This document shows, piece by piece, positions 20,001 to 34,800 of a DNA stretch of 60,000 nt. Source of the stretch: Branchiostoma floridae (Eukaryota; Chordata; Leptocardii; Amphioxiformes; Branchiostomatidae); contig NC_049985.1 in assembly GCF_000003815.2 (NCBI RefSeq), positions 8,706,251-8,766,250 of the forward strand, given 5' to 3'. Below the pieces are notes generated by a model, which had not been told where the DNA came from, did no database searches, and was given only the letters and a program-made list of their open reading frames with translations. Made by a program: the position numbers and the translations under genes. Within the stretch, counting starts at the first letter, position 1. Each line of letters starts with the position of its first letter.

Positions 20001-23000
20001 TCAAAGGACGAGATGCCGTCTGAATTCGGCTTACAGCTTCTCACGTGAGGGGTGAAGCCACAGTACTGGAACTTGCTGAAGTAACTTTATGGCAAAAAGA
20101 AAAAAAAACATGAGTCCAACCATGATTTAGTTATCAACAGAACTAAAATCAAAATTCAGAGACCTCATACTTCCTTAAAATATTTAGAACTTTTGTTGAT
20201 TTCTTGCGTTGTATTATGTCGTCGATTATGCACATAAGAATTTAATTGACATAATCTATACCAATGATGATGTTCTCTAACAAAATCACAAATAATGTGT
20301 ATGTCTTAGACGGAATGGTTGAATATCAGAATAATACTATTCCGGATGAACTCACATATATTCCAGACAAGGAAGTCCTTCAAACGTGCTTAGGGAAATG
20401 TTTGTGATCTCCAATCCAGACAGGTCCCTGTGTAAAAGAGAACATGAATATCTACAGATATGTAATGCTGTCAAAAGAGAAGCCCGCCCCCCCCCCCCCA
20501 TACTACCAAAAATAATTATTTCATTGTGAATACAGTCTATCGTCGTCTTTTAGATCTGTTCCAAATAACATGCACTGGACTAGCACATATGTCAAAGAAC
20601 GACAGTCTTACCTTCAGGAAAATGCAAAAAAAAAAGACTAACAGGGAACTTACAGAGATTGTAAGTAGGGAATGTCCACAAACAGATCGGCAGAAAGCTC
20701 CGTCATCGGATTCCAGGACAGATTCCTGAGAGAACAAGCAGGTACAAAGTATGGATTCAAAATCAATTGAAGTTTGGGGTGTACAATGTGAAGGACACAT
20801 GTGAGCTATAACTAGATTGACACTAACCTGGTTGCAGCTCAATCTGCTTTATCAATCTAGTTACCGTGCTCAGAATTACTGTACAAGGTCGTCCTAATCA
20901 GCGGACCTCCAGGCAGTTTTCCCGAATATATTAGGACTACAGTACGTCAGTAATAGTCAAATGTATTATTGCCACTATATCGAGGTAATGATATCTTGTC
21001 GAAAAAAAATATCACTTTAATGTGTTGTACATGTTTGTAGGGCAGATTACTTATCTGACGCAGACGCAGAAGACAATAACTTTTCAAAACAATATCTAAG
21101 TATTTTATTGGTAAATATTGGAGCTAGATGTAAGGGTAAGGGTTCTGACTATTTCACTTATCATGTAAGGAGTATCCGTTAAACGTGGAACAAGTGCTGC
21201 TTGCATGTCATTAGGTCTTGTTTCTAGTGGTCAAAAGTCATCTGGTTGTGTTGGAGGGGTTTCCACCGGCAGGTGTCGGCTCAAAATCACTAGATGGATA
21301 CCTTAAAGGTCAGACTACGCTGCCAATGTGAGTTTTCCAAGGACCAAACCTCAGATAGGTGGTTTTTAATGTTTACAGGCTCTTTCTTACATGTTTTTTT
21401 TAAATTCATTTGAATAGGACTCTGAATTAGCGCTCTTTGTCCTGAATATACAGCGATATATACTCACAGGTGGTTGAGATCGCTGACATTCCAAAATATG
21501 TCACTCGGTAAACTCTGTATACGGTTGGCTCCTAGGGAACTAAAGTGTACATGTGCTTTAAGCAAGACGCAATGTGTTTAAAATGTAATTAACTACACAT
21601 GGACGCCAAATGCTAATGAAAGACGGTAAATCAAACTCATTAAATACATTTACCTTGATGTTATATTCGGTATGATTTGTTTCGCATACGGAAATGTAAT
21701 ATAATTTGTAGAGCGTCGTGACCATAAAAATGCATGAAAATGCTATGATATACTAGAATATGAATGAACGTTTAGAGTACCTAAAGCAAAGAGTTTAATT
21801 AAAATCCAAGCTACAATTCTCGTACTAGTATGTCGTAAATTTCAGCATCTGTAGTAGGAACACGTAAATGCAAACCTACGTGATCCGATTGTTGTCTTCA
21901 ATATGAAATCTTTAATTCTAATTTCCGTTCATATAAAGGATAGATAATCAACAACATATTGGGTCACTAGAACAATTAATTTAATATGTATATATCTTGA
22001 CTGGTTGTGTCCTGTACTTAGCTCGGTTCTGCAAAACTGCACAATAAAGGTCTTCATTCATTCATTAACCTACACGAACAGACTGAGGTTTTAAATTTGA
22101 AGAAGACCTGCCCACAAAGCAAATCTCAAAACAATCAATCTAGACCTTCTCGAGTTATCACGTTGACACGCACGCAGACACACACAAATGCCCCTGTCTA
22201 TAATATGACCTCATTTTGTCATAAAGGTGAATATGAGAATGTGACCTACATGTCTGCCAGTCTATTCAACCCTGAGAATGTCTCCGGTAGCACCCGTGTG
22301 ATGTTGTTGTAGTCGAGAAACCTGCAGGAGTAAATGCAAAAGACTAATAGTGCGACAAGCAGACAGCTGGCTATTGTTTGTTGACATTGGTATAATCGTA
22401 TTAAACTAAGTCAATGTGGCCTAAGGGGGTTAGATGTTTCACTGAACGAACATGGAACAATTGCGACACGACACACCACATTATCTATAAAGTTGATAGG
22501 TATACTATGGTAAAATGTGTATGTCAGGTGGGCTAAAGGACTCATTCAAGGGCCGAGCAGTGAGCTCGAGATGAAAGCAGGTCTGCGATTTAACCCGACC
22601 CCGCACAACCTAGTGACATGGAACTAATGTTACACTTACAACACGGTCAGGACCTGGCAACCTTGTAGAGTTTCCGGGCCAATACTCGAGATGCTGTTCC
22701 TCTCAAGCTCCCTGTGGAAACAAGTGCACATCAAAAGGAATTGTTGTTACAAGTCTGTGCAAGTTACGAAACGAATTGAGTATCTGATATTTTTGTCAAA
22801 TCAAGCATCAACTGGTCGAGAATACGTGAGTCCTAATTTGTGGTTCGGACTAAAGTTAAAACTGTTTCCAGAAGAGTAAGCGCTTGGACTGCGCGGATGG
22901 ATGTACTCACAGCCACTCGACTGTGGGCAGGTCCTGGCACAGCACGCGAAGTGACCTTTCATCCAAAAGATTTTCTTCCATCTCCCTGATTGAAAGAAAT

Positions 23001-23072
23001 AAATGTTTGATATCTTTAGTTCTATGCCATATCAAAGACGACATTCTGCATGAAATGTGACAAAACGCACAC

Positions 23073-23127
<55 letters not shown>

Positions 23128-25845
23128 TAAAACAATGAATAGGTTACCCACACCAGTAGTTTTCTCGCATTATTTCATTTCTCATATTCATTCATTCATT
23201 CATTCATTCATTCATTCATTCATTCATTCATTCATTCATTCATTCATTCATTCATTCATTCATTCATTCATTCATTCTTTACCAGAAAACAGGTAAAACA
23301 TTGTAGTACTGGGTGTAGAAACCCCGTTCATCATGTATAATGGAATCTAAACGCTCCTTACAGCCAGTGGAGTCGTTCTGGACCCGCCAGTGCACCGGGT
23401 AATATTGCTGATAGCCTGTTACCCTCCAAGCCCCTGGAATGATAATTGAAGAAATGTCAAAGCACTAGTATTTATAACCGATATGTGTACGGAGACACAA
23501 AACAGTCAAATACATGACATTGTACTTCATGCAGACTTGCAGAGAACACGCATAAAGAAGAGCTATTAAAACTCGTGACCATAGCTTGTCCAGAAGATAT
23601 CAAAACCGGATGTTCCGCTACAGTGCATATGAAAGCCGCCAGGAGGCAAATCTAATTTATTTCTTTTACAGGATAGGACCGAAACACATACCAAATGACA
23701 ATTCATTCATATGTTCTTGAGTTATGCTGCTAAACCACAAATATGATATATATAAATGCTTAAATCTGCAGCCCATGTACGCTGTCTTGATCACAATCAA
23801 TAATCATGTCGACAATCATAAATGAGTTATTCACTTTCCCCCTCAATTTCTCGCCATAGGTGCGAAATTTCAACAATGTCACCAATGGAAGTAGCAGCCG
23901 GGTTTGTTGGTCTGTGATCAGTATGGCACTATGTTGTAAGGACGTTCATGATTCTAACTACGCATGGGCAGCGAATTCAATGTGGGTGATACGTCCATAA
24001 TGAATACTGCAAACAGCCCTTGTCTGTAACATACTTTATATGCGTTCAGACTCCGTTTGTCGCTCGTCCAGTGTTTGTTTATGTCTCATCAGGAGCTTTT
24101 AACTTTGAAATATTACCCATAATGCTTTTCGCTGCACATGCGCGGTTCAAAACATAAACCTCGTTATACAATATACTCACAGCCATTCCAGATTCAGGAG
24201 GTTGGCAAGCGTTCCAGGCTTGATGCTGGTTAATTCATTATAGCCAAGGAAACTACAGAAGAAAGGAACATTACGTTTTCATGTAACATACCAAGTGTGC
24301 CCTTACTCAAGCAACTGGATATGATTTTGGAAACAGTCAGACGTTTCAGACAGCACCCACTATCTTTCTCAGCGTCACTGACGACAGATAGTGGATGTCA
24401 TGAAACGTCTGAACGTATAGCCGGTATAACCGCATACGGTGCGACAACAGCTAGTTTTACTACACTTAACAACCTGTCATACATAACCTTTGCACAACGT
24501 ACATTCACAAACTGTGTGAGGATCTTTGGGGATAGAGAAGACTAGAGAAGACAGGCCACGAACGTCCTTGACACGTTCACAATGAGATGATGATGACTTG
24601 TGTCAGCACGTCCACCATTCGTATTACATCTATAGGCACCCAAAGGATCATGATCCCACGCGGCTGCCAAGTTTGATAAATCAATTATGTCGCTGAGATT
24701 CAGAGTCCTTGAACAGCAAGCGGAGAGCAATCCCATGATGACAGATCAAAGACGACCTACACGTCATTCGATAACAAGTCCTTAATGTTCCATTAAGACT
24801 GTCTCTGGAGTCAGAAAGTGGGCACAAATTGACTTCTATCTTTACGGGATGCTCTCACACGATCACCATGGAAATATAATGAGAGCCACATAATAAGCTT
24901 CACTGAACAGATTTAATTGGAATGAATATCATTCTTTGCAAAAAAAGGCAACTTACAAGGGGTGTAAATTCGGGGTGCGTTCAAAGCTGATGGATATCAT
25001 TCACATGGAGCTTTTTCTGGTGTGAAAATTGGCTTTTCTTTATCGTTGAAGAGGTTCATCAGTCACGTATGTTTACAGTTACTATCAGTTTTCCTCGAAC
25101 AGTGACTATTTCTTTAATCTTAAGTTGAATTCGATGTTGATTGTTAGGTGAACACTGCAATGATATAGGTGACAAGCAAAGGTACGTTCCAGCACCTTCT
25201 TCAGTGTATCTGGTCCAGATCTAGAACAACTTGGATACTGAGAAAGGTTCTAACTAGAGATATTCTATCATGATTGATCTCCTATTTAAGCAAATGCACG
25301 TGTGAAGCTGGAAACCAATATTGACTTCTGTGAGAAACCTATTAGCACCCCTCTGAGGTTGACAACAGAGTGATTACATATAGTGGCATTAAAAAGTCAT
25401 TAACATGATATCAAGAGTAAACGAGAAATTGGTTACAATTCCAATATAAATTATCCCCGTACAATTTGGACCGTCTAATTTAATCAAATACATGTATTGA
25501 TGAATTCATGGTGGTTTCTTCGTCCCCACTCGTTATCAATATAGACGTGCGCGTATAATGTATATGTCTATGAAACAAGTAAGTTGCCAACAAGTCGGGG
25601 ATGAGAAGAATGTGGAGAAAATGTTACATGCGGTGGCATGGATAGTGTGTGAATGCGAGTACGAAGTGAAAATATTAGATGAAAATAATATATCAATTCA
25701 TGATGTGTATATACAATGTACTTTGTATGACCCTTAAGCTTGCCTCTTCCCTCATGACCTCAATAAAAAGCAGCCTACGGGCCGATTTGAGCTTTCATGA
25801 ATAAACAAAGGCTCTAACAAACAAACAAACAAACAAACAAATGAC

Positions 25846-25876
<31 letters not shown>

Positions 25877-28800
25877 CATACTCAAATCCCATATGTTCAT
25901 AGGAACAGATAATGGCGAGTACAAGAAAAGTCAACTTACAGTTTCTGAAGGTTTTGGAGACCCGCGAACACGAATACCTCTATGTAGGTGATCTTATTCC
26001 ATTTAAGGTTTCTAAAAAAACAATCCATGTAAGAGAGATAAACTGTGTTTCTTGAGTCATATTCAAGGCGCATTTAATTACACAATCCTGATATCAAAGA
26101 GATTGATGTAATAAAAAAACAACGACATAAAACAATTAAGGTAAGGTTTGTAAGTATAATTACACGCCTTGTTGCACCTGACTGTTAGCTGACTGTTAAT
26201 CTTATTATACTGGTAGAAAACATGACTCCAGCTACCTGATGATGACCTTATCAGGGGAGAAACACGGGTACCAGATAGCAAGAATGGGTCAACCAATCAG
26301 GAGTTCGTATTTGATGTTGGTCGCCATATCATTGGTCACCCCGACAGCGTTGGCCACTCAGTCATGGTTTTTTGGTTGATCATAGAAACGGATAGGCCAG
26401 AATGATTGGACATTAAGATAGAATGACCGAAAACCCACTTACAGGGTTTGGAGATCGGTGAGATTCTCGAAGGGCTGGCCTCTTAACACCCCCAGGTTGT
26501 TGACTTGTAGGAACCTGTGTTATGTCAGGAATAGGGTAGAATGATTGCATTATTTGAATTGAATAGAATTTATCACAGCTGTTCACACACACGCGCGTGC
26601 GAACACACACACAAAAACACACCATGTGAATGTAATTTTTGCAAATGAAGTACATTCTAAAATACACGTCTTGTAAATTGTTCTTACAGAACGTTATATC
26701 TAAAAAGGACGAGCAATCTCACAGTCGGGTGACTTGTACAGGGATATCCTGTGGTACTTGAGTGATGTTCTGTGCTTCGCACCGCAAGGACGTATTTTGG
26801 GCACACGAGCAGGACAGGGGAACTGTTGCCAGCTCTGAAACAAAACCACTTCTTATAGTCACACAACAACCTGCCAGAGATTTGCACAGGCCAAGCAAAT
26901 TTAACCAGAAAAAATGTACTTTATTGACCGACTTAACAGTTGAGACCACATTACCAGTGCATCTCGACTGTGCATGCGCACTCGAAACTGTGAGATGGCC
27001 TACAGCGGACTACGGAAGACTTGTGCAGCCCCTATGACATTTATATTGCTTCTTCATTACAATATACCACAGCGAACCTACCACAGAGAGGTAGCTCAAA
27101 TCGAGCGTCTACTCCGGCATACTCTAGATGTGAAATGTCGTCTTCGTCAAATTCGCCCCATTTCAAGTCAAATTCTTCGGCGATGGTGTTGTCCCCTGGG
27201 AAATGTAAGCAATAAGCCTTTGATTGTAGACATAGCAAACATAAGCTAAAGTTAAGCAACAGTAATTCGCCCTAACTGTTAAAGTACTTTGATAATCATT
27301 TTATGTAGAAAACACTTGTTTTCGAATATATGTAGAAGTATAACAAGAACATGGTGGCAAACGCACTAAGTTTGCTTAAGCTTACTGTAGCTTTTCAAAT
27401 GTTTGATATTCAGTCGTTGTTGTGTATGGAAATGAGATCCATCCGCAATACCTATTATCTGTCTCAAATTAAATACGGACACGACATATCATGACGTTCA
27501 AATCATTATTCGGTTCAATATGTAAAAGAATTGTGTATTTCTGCTACCTTTTAGCAAAAAATTAGAGCTAGTTTGGAATCTGGTGAAAAGTATTTACCAC
27601 AAAACATTTCGTCTTCATTGTTTCCGCAATCATCATGGCCGTCACACTGCAGCTCCTGCGGCACGCATTTGGTCATGTTGCCACAGTGGAACTCCCCCAC
27701 AGGACACAGGGACGGCTCTCTGCAATGCAGCACTGCTGCAGGGTCTGAAATAAAGAGGGAGCAACTAGTGCAAACGTACTTTTCAGTATGAATGCCTACT
27801 CAATTCGCATTGGTGTCTCTCCCAATGTCTTAGTTCCCATCAAAATGAATGATTCATACTCTCCTCATGATCATCATGATCATCGACCTTTGTTTGTATT
27901 GATAGAGGTTCAAAAGAGTTTGCAGAGATCTATTTTATCAATGCACGAAAAGTGGGGTTTACCAATAGCGGTAACTTCAGGTAAGCATGGTAATGTTTGC
28001 TTTTTTGCAAGCTTTACTTATCCGGCATTTGCCGCTATTGTTTAATCCCACTTGTTCCTGACTGTGCTACATTCATCGCAACGTGTCTTGACTTCAGTTT
28101 GAAAGGATATGCATTTCTACCATCAGTAGACGATGGACCCACTCAATAAACCCACAACTTTATGAGCAATGTCTCAAACACTTTTATCATCATTCTGATA
28201 GTTCATCAACTACTCAACCTCTGTCACACATGTCTCTGCCTCCACACATCCACTGTAATTTCTATTGAGTGCAACAAATTAGTCGTCCGTCAAGCCAACT
28301 TGCGGTTCCCGCCCCAATGTCTGGAAACTGATATTACTGGAACTACTTGTGATAAAATTCTTTTCACAAACACAATGGATGGATAGAATAAACAAAAGCT
28401 AGTAGCACAGAAAATTACAATAGTGGGGAATAGAATGCCGATAACGATGATGATTGTGCAGTTTCACAGACAATGAATACGGACGTCATTGCGTTAGGGT
28501 AATAACAATTAATTACATTTTAAGTGGTAAATGTCTCGTAGGATATAAAACCAATCAGCCATTAATAACCGAGACGCTTGTAGAATAGGAATGACATACA
28601 GATGCTACACTGAGAGTCCCTACAGCAAGGGTTGGAAACTTTTTGTAGAATCCTAGGCCTGGTGTCTGGATCTGGAGTTGGCTATGCCACAATCTCAAGC
28701 AGTTGGTTTGCATGGCTACTGTCGTTCTCGCTAGTGCCCAGTCAACGATTTATTCAAGATTACATTTAAATCCACCTGCTACAAATGCTTCATGTCTGAA

Positions 28801-31800
28801 TTCTGGACAAGCGTACCACGACTATTTGATCACGATTATGTGTACGCTTTGGCGTTTCATGTGGAATTGCTATCTCCGTGAACGGAGGTATTGTTTTCGG
28901 TGTGTGTGTCTGTCTGTCTGTTTTTCTTTCTATATGTGTTGCCGCAATGCAATGATTACAAATGCTAGGCACATCTTATTACATGATGATAGGACGTTAC
29001 ACGACACAGTCGGACACACACAGATCGACCGGTCGAAGATCCCAGACGATGTTAAAAGGTTGTGCCATTTCCTGTCTTCATCCCCTGCTATCGTCTGGCC
29101 TGTTGCATTGCTTAACTATGGGAGAAAGTTAGTGGTAAAATGGTGTTTATTTCCCGAAAACCTTGAACTTCAGAAGGATTATAACTCAAGGAAGAACGGA
29201 TGAATCGTCGTGATAGCGTGTGTTAGTATCTAAATCAGAGGTGAACTGAACACAATGATGCAAATCATGGAAAATAAAATTTAGCCTTAATTAGTCAAAG
29301 ACGACATTTTATAATTCACATACTTTCGATCATTAGAATTCTAAAGGTGATATAGATTGGAATAGATTTAAACGTAATTAGTATGATTAATGAGGGATGT
29401 AATCAACTATAAATATAAGAACATATAATAAAAAGTGATCTCGGACATATGAGATATGCATTCTTTGTTTACTAAGAAAATTACAAAGCAAAAGGTGCAT
29501 TACTAATCTGCTCTATATGTCTGCGTCTGTCTCGCCCTGGTCAAATCTGTATTCTCTTTACGTTCGTCCTTCAACTGAACCCGGCAATGTCATTTGATCT
29601 TTGCCCTCAATCGCACAATCGTCTCATAATATCACCAGCCGCGCAGAGCACATCAAAGGTTGTGTAGCATGGTATGAAAAAACGACCTTTAAGAATATCC
29701 ATTTGCTTGGATCTTGTTAGAATTGTCTCCGTATGTCTCCAAGGTTTTCCACTGGAAGTCTACAGCGGTTATATTTGGGTCTATGATAGGCCGAGTAACC
29801 ATCGCTCGTTTTTAAACTGCTCAGTCGTCTGGAGTGCCGTTTTTGGACTTTTTCAAACTATCCACCTTTGGCTCTCAAGTTTTATTTCCCGTGTGTCCCT
29901 TGTTATTATGTAGGTTTCCTCAACCCCAGTGATCTTTTTTTAATTTTTTTATAACGCTGGAAGACTTAGTCTTCGGCTAAAGGATATTTCGATGACATGT
30001 GCATTCTAAGTCAGCAGTGGCCTGTTCGTTATTATTTGACTCCCAACCACGCTCCAACCACTACTGACTTCCTTCAAACCTGTTCGCAACATACCGATGA
30101 GTCACTCCAGATCTCTAGACAGATTTGCTGCCAACCTGGGTCGGTTATCGGGCGGGGACAATGTCGTAGAAGGTCCTGAATGTGGAACCGGAGCTTTAGC
30201 AATTTTCCATCGGTCTCAAACAGACGCCAGTTAAACTAACCTCATAATGGGCTATGTACGAACTATGATAAAACGGGAAATTGACATTCTTTGTGGGCAC
30301 GTTAGAGATATGTTGGACCCACCCTATGGCAACACATATTAGAAAAAGTCACTCGTGCTATAAAACATACAATGGTTTGATGTGTTCAGCAGCATACAAA
30401 TACGGGAGTTAATGGCATGTTATGTGCACCTGTAACACTAGCATTACAGTCGCTGTTTTTACAAGATAATGGAAGAGAATAGTGGTAAGGACCATCTTTC
30501 CATCTGGAGTATGGATTATGGCCTGGAACCAATAAAATCGGAGGGCAGTATTTTCTAATTGTGAAAGTTGCAAAGCAGCGGTTTAATGGTCAGTAAACCT
30601 TTATGACACTTTATGGGTAGATCTAAACAAGGAGATATATCACATCCAAATGTACCGTCTCTATTCATGGCCTTCTAAGCTATCAGGATTACATACTAGT
30701 CATAAAACATCGTAACACGGAGCTTTCCTGTTTCCAGTGAGAAAATTTACATCTTACAGTTAGACAGCTCTTCATGAAACAAACTTTTTGATGATCCGGG
30801 GTACTTTATTTGAATTTACCATCTTTATGCTGAGTTATGCAGAGATTATGGTCGATTTGCACCGTTATCTTGTTCAATCCTAATCTACAATGATGTTGAA
30901 CTCACATTCTGAACTTATCTCACCTGTCGAAACTTTGTTAACCATCATCTATGTGTCTGTGGGATGTGTGAACAGAACAGAAATGCAAAGATTTGTAAGT
31001 AGAGCCGTTTTGACGGCAGTCAGTGCAGACATTGGACTGACTGTTGCCATACATACACACATGTAAGCACCTATTAGAAGTGGAAACCTTTTGTTACTAT
31101 CACTCAGCTCGACGCAGACGAGCACCTGCTGCAATAGGTGACGTCTACATACATCGCAATATTCTAGCAAGTGGGCAATATCCTCCTGGCCTGCTTTTAT
31201 TCCATAAATTCTGGTACATTTCCTAATTCAAAGGGTAACTTACCTTCACATGGCCTGGTCTAAAACAACTACTGGTCTGTTTATTCTTACTCAAGCACAT
31301 TCATATGTATGGTGACCAGCCCTATCCTGCCACTTTCTGCATAATGTAATCGAACATTGCCATTGCTACTCTACCATGGTGACAGCCGTCTGGTCGAAGT
31401 TATTGACCTTCTTTGAGGAAAAAACATAACATAACAGAAATTACAAGTGGACAAATCGTGTAATACATTACTTCATTGAATATGTGACACTATCAAAGAG
31501 GTTCATTCAACCTCGACGTTACGTACAACAAGAATATTAAGATATTACTTCCTATTCCCATGTAATAGAATTTCGTTGCCCTCCTGTGATGTGAAAGTCG
31601 TTTCAAGGGCAGAATAAGTATCAAGAGCAATATTTTTTTCATTAGTATGGGAGGAACGATTGACAGCAGCCCCATCTGTACAATGCTTGTCGTCTGGTTT
31701 GTGAATTGATTTTTGAGGGATGAAAATTGATGTCATAACAAATTGCTTGTTTAAGGTAGAATATGACTATTGCCTTACAAAATGGAGAATGTTTCGCCTG

Positions 31801-34800
31801 AGTGTTGAAGATAACGTTCCCGTAGAAGGCCTATATCATCTTCACAGATGAAGGGGTTGGTTCAGAATCACAATTTGCAGCAGTGCATTGAAGTTTGCCA
31901 CGTTAGTTTTCCAGCTGAAATATTTCAGAACTTGAAACAAGAATCACAATCGAGTTAGAAACAGATATACGTGCCTGGATGACCGAATGAGCACCGTGGC
32001 ATCACAGGATCCTTTGAAGAAGGTAATCCTAAAGACATTTATCAACAGGTAATAGTTACGAACAGTTACATATGAGACCTGTTACGTGTGACTGTCGGGT
32101 ATGCATGGACTATCTTGCTATTATTTTTTGTTTGTTTGTTTTGAAGATTCCCATCATGTGTATTATTTGCTTAAGCGAGACAAATTCCTAATTTGATAAT
32201 ACAGAATGGCCGTGTGTGCGAATTTCAACCTGAATTGGAAGGAGACTGCTGCTTACACTATTAATCAACAACAACAACAACTATAATGATTATACCTCCA
32301 TTTCTGCCTAAAATTTTATTAGAATATGTCACGTCTAAGTAGGATTCCTAACTTTCTGGTTTTGCATCTTAAAGGCAATACTGTAATTTCGTTTCACCTA
32401 CACGACACCATCCCTTCGTCTTACGCTAACCCTCCCAACCTTTTATGAGATTGCTCATCTGAGATATCTCTCTTACTCGACACCGTCCATCCATAAGCCG
32501 CATTTATTGCCAACGGTTCTGTGAACAAATTGCATAATGGACCAACCTTAACCTTCAATATCAGACCAGAGGCAAAAACCCAAGTGTTTATCGCAAAACG
32601 TAATGGGTTGTGCCTATGGACTTACGTTAGAAATGCTATTTGATCAGGTTTATGGAGAAAAAGACCCAAACGTTTCTGATAAATGACAATCAATTATGTT
32701 GTTGCTGACAAGTTGCCAATTCTGATAGCATGTTCAGGGAAAGTGTGCACCCATCGTGTATTTCGGCTTTATAGAGTAGTCTAAGAGCTCTTAGATCTCA
32801 TACCTTCACCAATCTGAACCTACATCCTGTCACAAACCCGACCGTTTCCGTGAATCACTCAAAGACACTAGGGTCAATCCTTCTTAACTCCTATCGAACC
32901 GACGTGACTTCAATATACCAATACGTGCACACACGACAGGCATACAACCAAAAACACAGAAGAAGCCGTATTGAAACTTATTTGACCCCATGCAGTTTGA
33001 TCTGTCGTAGATGGAAGACATGGAAGAATGGAAGTATGGATTCTACTGATTAAAAACGAAATGGACCCCTTTATGCATCGCTAGGTAAGTTGGCAATTTA
33101 GTTCGGAATCAGTCATAAAGGATTTGACAATGTGCGGCTAGAAGTTGGACTGATTTAGAGTAGGTACGAAAGCATCCAAGAACTGCTCCCAACCTACTGC
33201 CGCCAACATTGGTAAGGACGGGGAAAGGTCCCGTTTAAGTGTGATAGGGGCTTCATCCATCTCATTGCTTCCGTGTAGTATTTTCACGTGTAAAAATGCA
33301 ACTACGCCGAGAGGCAAACAGATGAATACATTTAAGCACTCCAAAGGCTACTCAAAACATGACCTAAACATAAAGCCTCGTTACACTTGGCCCCCTCACC
33401 AACACCAATTACCAAAGCGCCTATCTTTTAGTGCCAAGCATGTCCAACCATTGATCATTCGTTGCTCAACCAGCAAATAACTTCCGCAACTTCTTTCTAA
33501 CCCACTCTCCACCTGACAGAGTCCTAACCGATTCAACTGGGCGCAATAAGGCTAACGAGCAACATCGATCTGTGTTAGAATGCCAAACATCCATATTCTT
33601 CTCAAAGCTAGGTACTTATTATTGTACAATTTGGTACGTACGTGAGCGTACGTGAATGTGTTGAACCATATTCATAAGGCATTTTTTGTTCAGAGATGCT
33701 TAAGTCCTATCGGTACTTTGATGATAGAAAGAAATGAACCGTAAACTCAACTGAGCCGCAGCGGAGGACGAGAAAGCCTTGTATCTTCCTTTGAACACCA
33801 TTACAGACATTTTCAACGGTTCACTGACGGCAGGGATCCCATCAGATATCTCCGGTGCTGAACGTTCGTCGACCAACTTCTATCGTACCAAACGGTACAT
33901 CAAAGGAGGTCTCGTGTAGACATGTGCACGTTTGGTACGTCCTGCATTGATCCATCACAGCAGGCGATGCTTAGAAGAGAACTCCAGGGTATACTATGTG
34001 TACATGTGTCATAATCTATCAGCACCATCAACAGATACCAGACATCCTGACTTTCCTTTGTGACTTTCTATGGACAAGATAAAACATTTTTACACCTCAA
34101 AGCAGAAACAAGCATTTTCCGCCCGAACAACTGCTTTAATGAGGCTCTGTATGTCACAATGTATGGTAAAAGATGCAGGAAGTTGAACTTTGTTTAGCTC
34201 CTACTATGCATGAGTGTGAAAATAGACAAGATATTAATCGTTAATAGCATGTTTATTTCGAGTAGAAAGATATTTTCATCATTCACCGTTAATTAATCAC
34301 AGCCGGCCCGTTCTTATCAATGGTAAGCGTTGTCGCAAACAATTCGTCAAGCGTAAACAGTCGCTTGAATTCCACGTACTATTTGTGATCCAGAATTTAT
34401 CGTTAAGCGTTTTTGGAAATTCGTCGCATCATGTGGTCGACCAAACGCCAAATTGACCATAAAGTACAGCAGAGCAACTGGTGTCCTCGGACTAGTTTTG
34501 CTTCACACTCCGTATGAATGCAATGGCACAAAATAATGAACTCATTCCCAAAGCCTTTCACAAGGCAATCTGACTTAATCATTCACGATCTTCATTCGAA
34601 TGTGCCGCTAGATGCTGTCAGGAACCCCCCCCCCCCCCTATAGGCCCTCTTAAATTTGCTGCTATATATTTCATTACATTGTACAATTCACAGACTCATT
34701 TTTTTACTGCAATCTGACTTAGAAAAGTCTGAATCCAGAACGAATGCATATTGTCAGTCGTCTGCGTTAAATCTGTATGCTAAGACGGTTACAAGTTCTT

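Noticed and set aside
23187-23277. CRISPR-like or satellite array
   Set aside because: It is a plain TTCA microsatellite with no spacers.
28703-29203. 166-codon + strand frame in the large gene B intron
   Set aside because: It runs through a dispersed repeat start (GGAGGTATTG and a TGTC run), with mixed composition and no domain or splice support.
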